Assembly (NCBI RefSeq): GCF_016906535.1
Contig: NC_057372.1
Span: 1-64,000, forward strand
Reading direction: 5' to 3'
Origin: Rhizoctonia solani
Lineage: Eukaryota; Basidiomycota; Agaricomycetes; Cantharellales; Ceratobasidiaceae
DNA length: 64,000 nt
Shown: positions 57,296-64,000 of the stretch, one piece after another
How positions within the stretch are numbered: position 1 is the first letter of the stretch
How the letters are laid out: each line of letters opens with the position of its first letter
Program-made: the position numbers and the translations under genes
The notes under the pieces: generated by a model
Seen by the model: only the letters and a program-made list of their open reading frames with translations
Database searches by the model: none
What the model was told of the DNA's origin: nothing

Positions 57296-58168
57296 TTACT
57301 CGTGGTTTAACCACGGAATAACTCTCGTCGCCCGTGAAGCAGTCACGTAACGGTGTAACAACGGAACAAAATAACTTGGTGGCAAACTTTGGAAAATGTA
57401 ATGGTTCCGGACCCAACCTACACTATGAACTAAACAACGAAACTTCCGTAGCTCGGCCTCGGAACTTCCGATTGTAGAGTATGGAAAATCGGGCACGGAA
57501 GTCACGGACCTAGGGGGGTACAGTGTCCGCAGTGATGGCAGCAAACCTACCTGAAAAATTGCTCCCTCAAATATTGATATGCCCAGAATGCCCTCCACGC
57601 CAAGCACCGGGAGTGCCAAGTACTTCACATCGTGGTAAAAGAATGAGCGCTCAACACAGTGGTGGCCAATGGGAGCATAACCAAATAACCGCTGGCTGGA
57701 TCGGTCGTCAATGCCGCACTCGTCAACCCACAAAAACGCGGAGGCATCGTAAATACCCCACTGAGCTTGCCAGGCAGCTCGAAGCGCCTCATTTCGCTCG
57801 AGTGCCTCCCAAGAAATCGATTTTCGTGAGTAAGCAGCTGCAACCAGCGCTCTCGAAATGGTCGAGAGTGAGACATTGACCTCTTGGTGGGTATATAAAG
57901 CCAGCTGGATTTCATCTAGATCCAGTGATGGTCGAGCTTGTAGAAGTGCTGGTATACAATCTCTGTCTTTGGTCGATAAGATTTGAGGGCGACCAGTCGA
58001 AAACCGAGGGGAAAGCACAGTCCCGTTCTCAAGAAAACAACGGATTACACGAAAAATGCTGGATCTTGAACGCTGCGAAATTCGTGCACACTCGTCCGCA
58101 TTCCATTCTAGCTCGATATACCAGTATACTACAGGCCAACGAAGCTCAGGCGACAGTGGAGGGGCCAT
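57296..58168 (-). pseudogene. Tc1/mariner-type (IS630 family) transposase, 3'-truncated
   Basis: Starts at the ATG at 58168. An N-terminal helix-turn-helix region (WNADECARISQRSRSSIFR, then FSTGRPQILS) is followed by LSTISRALVAAAYSRK and the first catalytic region FLWVDECGIDDRS with RLFGYAPIG. The frame runs to ISIFEGAIFQ and then meets GTAGGT. The second catalytic Asp block expected after this (a VxDN-type motif) is not found downstream. It is therefore truncated, or spliced to a lost exon. The remaining open frame down to 57296 is not transposase-like. Clear terminal repeats were not located. Confidence 0.75.
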
Positions 58169-58745
58169 GATAGCATAGTAGCACGACTACTGAGTTCACC
58201 CAATTTAGCCATCCGCACCTCTCCGCACAATCCGCCATGGGTTCCGTAGCTCGGCAACTTCCATTCCGTGGTATTATTTACAATTCAACGCAGTGCGTCG
58301 AAATTGCGAGTGTCAACTGATCTGCAAACGGCTGTATGCTTTCCGGTCGTGGAGCACACGAGTCAACGCGGATGAGTATGGGTACTTTCAGCTTTATATA
58401 TGGCCCTTGTGACGGTGGCTCATTTCTCTCCAAGAGTTTGGCTCATAACACCTATTGCTCGCGCCGGAGAGTGAGCGAGCGGCCACGGGCTCCGCCCCTC
58501 CCCCCCTTGTACCGCGTACGGAACATACATAGGACATATAGCGACCGAAACATAGGTTAAGTAAATTTATCAGAGCCTAGCGAGCCCAATATGAGCAATA
58601 CAAATAGCCCACAATTTGTCGTGAGTGATTCCTTCTGGTTTGAAGTCATATATTTCATTGAAAGTTCTGTGAAAGATAGCGTAGCGTCCTAAGAATTCAA
58701 TAATCCAACCATTCTATATGTAAACCTATTTACACAGCGTACTTC
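58169..58745. other. intergenic, CpG-rich
   Basis: Between the transposase and the kinase gene. It includes GGTTCCGTAGCTCGGCAACTTCC at about 58240, similar to CTTCCGTAGCTCGG at about 57445 (same strand), possibly an internal repeat around the transposon. No gene. Confidence 0.4.
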
Positions 58746-61325
58746 TCATGCAGTGGCTGGAGGCGTAATCGTAGAGTAGCCAGCTGGATGCTTTAGCCAT
58801 TGCGCCATTGTATCCCATATGAGTCCCTGTGCCTCCGCTAACAAATTCGCGGGGATTGAATCTTGATCGTTGGAAGTACGGCCTGGGTGAGGCTCTTTCA
58901 GTCGTGGTCTAGGCCCCGAGTGAGCGTTCAATCCAATATTATCATCTTCCTTAGAGCGACTCCTCTTTCTGGCACTGGTAGACGTAGTGAGATTTGAATT
59001 CGCCTGTAGAGAACTGGATAGAGAGCCAGGATGTTTTGATTCGACTGGGAGCGCACGAACTATGCTTCCAAACTGTATGTCAGAATTCTCATCATCAATA
59101 CGAACAATCTCTGATAGGATCAGTCGCATCAAGGCCTCGTGTACATGCTCCCCGTCAAGCTCGGGCCGATAACTCCATTCAGGTAGGACATATTTGTGCA
59201 TTTCGCTAAGCATGTGTGCTACGCTTTTGAGCCCAGGATGGAGAATCTTCCTCCAGTCTTCAAGCTCTGGTGAGAAGTCGGCGCGAGCATCAGAACCTAT
59301 CTTGCCAGGGTGATGTTTCTCCATCTCTGTGACGAACGTCTTGAACTCATCGGTGGGCTCTGGGTCCATGGGATAGTCCTTAGGTAAAGCGCGAGCAAGT
59401 ATCCAAGATATGACCCAAAAGGTTGATTTGGCGTCATGAAAAAGTTGATGTGTGAATTCGGTCGTACAGCCAGGAGTATGTGCGTAGCCTCGGTCAACCG
59501 CTTGATTGTAACTATCGTACTCGACGTTGCTGGAGACCTGGTATAGTTCACGGGACTTCCCTTGAAGTTTTGGGATAATCACCCCATCAGGCTTGTAAAC
59601 CGTCCGAGGTAGGGGTTTGCCTTTGGAAACAGAACGAGCTATGAACTTTGGGGTGCCCTGTTCCATGGCTTAACTTTTGATTCTATACTTCGACTTATTC
59701 ATAAAATGAAATACGCACCGTTCTTTCGGTCAGGGCCATGGAGCCCTTCCTTGTATCCTCTATTTGCGCGCCGTTTCCAAGATCTACAATAAGGCAAACG
59801 GGCCGGGGTGGAGTATTTCTATAATTAAATAATTCAATCCATGTCATCTAGTGCATGGGATCTTGGCTCACTTATTCTGAGCCAGAACTTGATTCAGATA
59901 TTTAACTTCGTCATATCCACCAATGCAACGCTTGTAGAATTGTTCATCTGTGGGAGCAATCATAATATTGTTGTCGCTGATGTCTCGGTGAAGGATTTTG
60001 CTCTTGCGATAAAGGTTGCGCTGTACTGGTTGTCTACATTAGCAAAGTGAGGACATGAGGATAAAGCAATCCTTACCAACACAGGCATCATACATGACGC
60101 CAAGAAGTTCGCGCAAGGAGTTGACTTTTTCCAATGGTATACCCACATCACGCGTTGCAATGCGCATTTTTGATCTGATTTTAATGCCGCTGTTGCCTTG
60201 TCCTCTTCCATAGCTGGTGGTTTGAATCAGGTCGCCATTTTTATTAAGGACATAGCCATAATGATCGGCCTGCATCATCCCCGGCAAAACCCGCGACTCG
60301 TGAGCTTTAACATACATAACCCCTTCAAAGAACCGCCGGAGATCATCTCGATAGAAGTCTTTGATAAACCAGGGAATCTGCGTTTCTATGTGCGTTGCCA
60401 GAGCGGTAAAACGACGTTGACCGAGCCCCGGATCCGGCGTTGCGGTTGCAACAATAAAAACATCAGAGTCAATTCTAACCACCCATCTCGGATTTTGGTC
60501 GTTAGGTCGTAGATTAATTATTGAAGGGTCATATGTTGTGCCTCGATAGAGCTGTCGGACAAAAGCGTGCAGAGGACTTGAAACGCTCCAGTCACAATTA
60601 GCGGACTGATGTATAGCACTAGCGTCGTGATAAAAGATTGAATAGCTGCTGGCTTTTGCACTAAATCCAAGGACCGAGTGCAGATCAGGCCGAAGCTGAA
60701 GCTGATTACGAAGATAGTTGGCAGTTTGATAACGAGCATTGCGTTGTACTTTAGCCTCCCCAACTGCAACAACATTCGACCAGGTTGGAGTGCTAGGAGA
60801 TTCAAAAGCTTGTTCGCCCTGATACGCTCCAGAAGCTGTCGGACAAAATTAGTTGTCCACTCGTAATGAGCATAGATTATACTTACCTGTCATAGTTTCC
60901 AGTATGTGCGAAGGTTGCCGCAAAACGATTATATCAGGAGCCAACGATTGTTCGGAGAAAGGGTGAACCATAAATTTGTTGTGGTTGGAGTAAAAAACAA
61001 GAGCGTCGATTGGATCATGCAGGGAGTCGAAAACACGCTTACTGGCAAGGTTGCAGAGTCGGAGAAGTGGTGAAAATCCTGTGTACAGAGCGGTTTCATG
61101 GCCGGGCTGAATGCTGCGTATGTGATCAACGAGAGGCGCCTGTTCGTCGCTCCAGGATAATTCACATGGGGGCTGATTTGATGCAACAGGAAGATGGTGG
61201 GTAGTGAAATCATGAAGGGGGATTTCGGAGACAGCACGAGTAGCCTTCAGCCAGTTCACGGTCTCTGAGGCTTTGTGAATAGGAGGATGCCCAAGTTTGA
61301 TAGGGCTGGAGCTGCAAGAAGTCAT
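58746..61325 (-). CDS. FunK1-type fungal protein kinase
   Basis: Multi-exon gene starting at about 61325 (MTSCSSSPIKLGHPP). The N-terminal half is conserved-looking (VYSNHNKFMVHPFSEQ-like region at about 60990). Exon 60482-60060 has EKVNSLRELLGVMYDA. The catalytic loop HRDISDNNIMI is at about 59980-59945, followed in a later exon by DLGNGAQ (metal-binding DxG position) near 59790 and GTPKFIARSV at 59660. A long C-terminal region with a basic nuclear-type patch (SARKRSRSKEDD) ends at a TGA stop at 58746. FunK1 kinases are a large basidiomycete family, often expanded. The order HRD, DLG, GTP..FIA is as in this family. Exon borders were inferred from GT-AG sites and are approximate. No internal stop was noticed in the pieces read. 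Confidence 0.75.
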
Positions 61326-61735
61326 AGTCGCCGGGGAAGATGTGTTACCACCAATGTTGTCGGACTCAGGGTTTGGTCACGGGATTACGACTGGGCGATC
61401 TAAGCGCCAATGGCAATGAATATGACAAATTTCGATAAAATAGTCAGGGCTCAGGAGCGCTTATGAGTTCTCCCCAGTTCGGGGAACGCGTGAGAGAAAC
61501 CGCCGTTTCTCGGGAGCGCACATACTGGGCTCCTCGGCGCTCCTCAACTCCCTGTGTTCTCCCTAAGTGCCCGTTAGAGCCGGGCCGGTTCGTTGGGCCC
61601 GCTTAGGAAAAGTGACGAGTAAAAATCTAGATGCGATATAAGAGTAAGATCAATATAATGAGTATTCATACCGGCCCGATACCAGACGTGCCGGATTGAG
61701 AGGGTGCTTTAGTGCGTCGAATTCGTGTATCGATG
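61326..61735. other. upstream region of kinase gene
   Basis: CpG-rich, with AGCGC and GGGAGCGC repeats near 61390-61545. Probably promoter; no gene. Confidence 0.4.
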
Positions 61736-61965
61736 CTCAGCTGGTGCGTATGGGGCTGGTGTCGAGAATGGATATTCTCTGACGACACACTGCGTGCTGT
61801 TTGATATATTAGCGGGTGCGCATGGGGCTAGTATCGCGCATGGACATACATTTATGACACACTGCGTGTTGTGCCATACATTAGGAGGTGTGTATGGGAC
61901 TGTTGTCGAGATTAAATTTGTACTGACAACACACTATGTTAAAGTATATGACGAATGTATATACT
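61736..61965. repeat. short tandem array, 72-bp unit, about 3 copies
   Basis: GTGCGTATGGGGCTGGT at 61744, GTGCGCATGGGGCTAGT at 61816 and GTGTGTATGGGACTGTT at 61888, each followed by GACACACTGCGTG-like sequence. The wording (GTGCGCA, CACACTGCGTG) recalls the 81-bp array but without its palindrome. Confidence 0.8.
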
Positions 61966-62620
61966 TTATATATATTTCTTGCTTAAGACGTTGAGCTCTG
62001 TGTGTGATTCTTTACGATAATACAATATGGCATATACAAAACTCTATATTGATGCACAATACATGCGCATTAAATACATTCAGGAATGGGGTCTAGTTGC
62101 GGGAGTAAACGGTACAATATGAATAGAGATGAGACACTTTATAGTATGAGGTGCGGAGCATACATGTGCATACCTCATATGAGATCGGCTATTTACTTTA
62201 ACGCACTGCTTAATGGTTGGTAACTCAGTGGGTATGTGCCGCATATCCAAGGACTTCACAAGCTTACGGGTCGCTATTTCCCGTCTAAGGCCACTGTGGG
62301 AAGTCTGGCGACTACCATTATGTCCCAACGGAACCGTAGAAGTGTTTGCCAGTCCTTTCGATACCGTAGGTCAGCTCGTGACAGCTGTCCCAAAAAAACA
62401 AGTTCCATGTGCGCCAGCTTCAAATCGATTTTCGAAAGGAGAAAAGTCCTTGAAGAACTGCGGGGAATTTGTTAGTACCAACGGTGCGTTTTCGGAATTG
62501 TTTGGCCCATTTTAACCAATGGTACCAGTGGAACTAACGTAATAATCACAACCCCGGATTACAATGACCATGAATAGTGACGTGGTTATGTCTTGCCCCG
62601 TATAATAAAAAAAACATTGA
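61966..62620. other. no gene recognised
   Basis: Open frames at 62213-62515 lack motifs. The start of this stretch (about 62090-62200) resembles 27830-27940 (AGTAAAC...AATAGAGA...GAGAC and CATATGAGA.TGG.TATTTACTTT), a further weak dispersed repeat. Confidence 0.4.
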
Positions 62621-62639
62621 CTTATGATAGCCGAGTATA

Positions 62640-63190
62640 AATATGATAGAAATTTAATGAATAAACAATTACGAGGCGCTGATCAAATTCAGCACTGTTC
62701 TCCTCAACAAATTGAGTGCGTGCGCCATTTCGACTGCGGTCTACAATTTCCCAAGTGTTGTTACCAAGGTCGACCCTTCCAACTGCAGCATTAATCGACT
62801 CAATATGTATCATTTCGGGCGTACTCATTCGACGGTATGTGACTAATGGGCTCCCGGGCAGTGTTACGTCAGGTCCACCGGTTTGACACTCTTTGACACG
62901 AGTCAGCAAGTGTGGCTCACGAGTGTTATCAGAGTTACTGTAGTACACATACGTTAATCAATTAAGAGCTTGATATTGCTATCGACTCGCCCTAAATCTA
63001 CAATAAATTCGACATAATAAATCTCAAGGACTCGACCATAATATGTCCGCCAAACGGGAACTTCTGGCCGATGTCGGTAGTTGACATTGGCATACTCTAG
63101 GAGATGGTATTGCAATAGGTGTAACAAGATCATCAAGAAGAGAGATCAAAAGTAGATGAGATAAGCCTGCCCGAACAAATGTGTTATCCC
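62640..63190 (-). pseudogene. Plavaka-like transposase, C-terminal remnant
   Basis: Two frames in order. NYRHRPEVPVWRTYYGRVLEIYYVEF (63090-63010) is followed after a frame change near 62955 by YYSNSDNTREPHLLTR and HIESINAAVGRVDLGNNTWEIVDRSRNGARTQFVE (62810-62690). The 'YGRV' block and the 'GRV....W.IVDRS...AR' ending are what I remember of the C-termini of basidiomycete Plavaka (CACTA-like) transposases. No catalytic domain is present, so it is a 5'-deleted relic. Confidence 0.4.
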
Positions 63191-63214
63191 GGGAGCCTTG
63201 ATCGGGGCTATTGT

Positions 63215-63930
63215 CAATCTTTGGTAAGCCCAGCCTCTTTACGGATTGAATCCCCATATAGCTTCTTCATATGGAGACTGTTATTTTGTAAGTAATCGGA
63301 ATATTCAACTTACGAAGCACTTACCGCTCTACAAAGCTCAAGAACCACCAATGCACACCGACACTGGCCACCGCAACTGAAAATACGGCGTGACTTGTCG
63401 ATGTAAGAGCGAGACCAAATATGGTGGCACCAGACATTGTTCGCTCAGGATTATTTAAGAATTGGTAAATTCCGGTATAAGAGAGCTGAGCAAGATAATC
63501 CGAAATAAAGAAATATCCAAAGAACCAACCTATTTATGCGTGAGAAACAAGAGACAACAGTATACGCAAACTGGACTGACCAAATACTCTCAAGATTTCG
63601 AATGTCTGTAACGCTGCCCATAGATGCAAGGCAAGTAGGAGTTCAATGAAATATATCGGTAGGTAATATAGCACTAAATCAATTCAAGCGCTTACGACTC
63701 CAAGGGTGTCTGAGAAACTGATCACTGGCGGTCCACTCGACAGGTGGTGTATAGGTTTTCCAAGCCAGCAGGGCAAATGACACTATGAGAAACCAAAATG
63801 AATCCACCGCCAAAACGATGACGAGGTGTACGTACAACAAGTCCCGTATAAACTCATAGTGTAAATTCGTTTCCAATTTGCAAAAAAAAATCCTCGAGTG
63901 CGCCATCCCCCTCTCCGTGTTCATGGTAGT
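63215..63930 (-). pseudogene. cho2: Cho2-like phosphatidylethanolamine N-methyltransferase, 3'-truncated
   Basis: The gene enters from beyond the window. Exons: about 63930-63690 (a membrane segment, LLYVHLVIVLAVDSFWFLIVSFALLAW), about 63660-63580 (IELLLALHLWAALQTFEIL), 63528 to about 63327 (DYLAQLSYTGIYQFLNNPERTM...VHWWFLSFVE), and after a GTAAGT intron 63271-63215 (LHMKKLYGDSIRKEAGLTK). 'LNNPER' and 'LYGDS.RKEAGLTK' are characteristic of fungal Cho2, the ER-membrane enzyme for the first methylation of phosphatidylethanolamine to phosphatidylcholine. The normal several-hundred-residue C-terminus is absent: similarity stops at about 63215 and transposon remnants begin. Probably a second, broken copy of an essential-type gene; the upstream half cannot be seen. 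Confidence 0.7.
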
Positions 63931-64000
63931 ACCGCTGCATGTTCCTTGTTGTTAATTTGTTCAACTATAGTTCAGTAGAAGTCTTACCTCAACAAAGTGT

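Overview
This is one end of a chromosome from a filamentous fungus, most likely an agaricomycete basidiomycete (possibly Cantharellales, which I hold loosely). The evidence is a telomere repeat at base 1, genes cut by 45-60 nt GT-AG introns, a FunK1-type kinase, a Cho2-like phospholipid methyltransferase, and a mix of transposons typical of these genomes. No rRNA, functional tRNA or CRISPR array was seen.

Layout. 1-75: telomere of 15 perfect CCTAA pentamers. 219-13773: a subtelomeric gene family. Two degraded members (219-2998 plus, 3123-6120 minus) face each other tail to tail; the second is split by a solo LTR (4252-5558, TSD GACGC). They carry Sir2 and/or Cys-rich zinc-finger parts and a shared R-P-[LF]-G-x-x-L-P...C-x-C block. 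A better preserved Sir2 gene lies at 8079-10439 minus. 10704-13773 minus is a gene with a ParB/sulfiredoxin-like GQHR motif. It shares a 463-bp divergent promoter with 14237-19138 plus, a Ulp1-type SUMO protease with tandem SUMO-interacting motifs and a long conserved C-terminal region. This divergent pair plus a 165-bp minisatellite (13419-20501) was copied to 46752-53829.

20501-23755 holds a truncated gag-like ORF and, convergent to it, an intron-containing CRESS-type Rep relic. 24-36 kb is a repeat field: two 1242-bp foldback elements (24331, 32233) whose central loops lie in opposite orientations, several dispersed repeats, and a 163-bp minisatellite. 37216-38419 is a 1.2-kb terminal-inverted-repeat element with 8-bp TSDs, inserted at the edge of an 83-bp minisatellite that runs to about 41.3 kb. 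41510-46751 is a 3'-truncated Ty3-type retrotransposon with a probable self-priming LTR, abutting the second copy of the duplicated module. 54-57 kb is more repeats, including an 81-bp minisatellite. From about 57 kb the sequence becomes visibly richer in CpG and carries a truncated Tc1/mariner transposase, a FunK1 kinase gene, a Plavaka-like transposase remnant and the truncated end of a Cho2-like gene.

Two themes cut across the window. First, decay: in-frame stops in the broken genes I read are TGA at places where CGA (Arg) is expected or present in the sister copy, and most substitutions between the duplicated copies are CpG transitions, often in TCG. This is the pattern of cytosine-methylation or RIP-like mutation. 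Second, hairpins: nearly every repeat unit carries a short inverted repeat, and in three families the loop between the arms occurs in both orientations. The most promising candidate for an undescribed system is the telomere-linked set of Sir2, zinc-finger, ParB-like and SIM-Ulp1 genes, which together look like a chromatin/SUMO-themed subtelomeric module.
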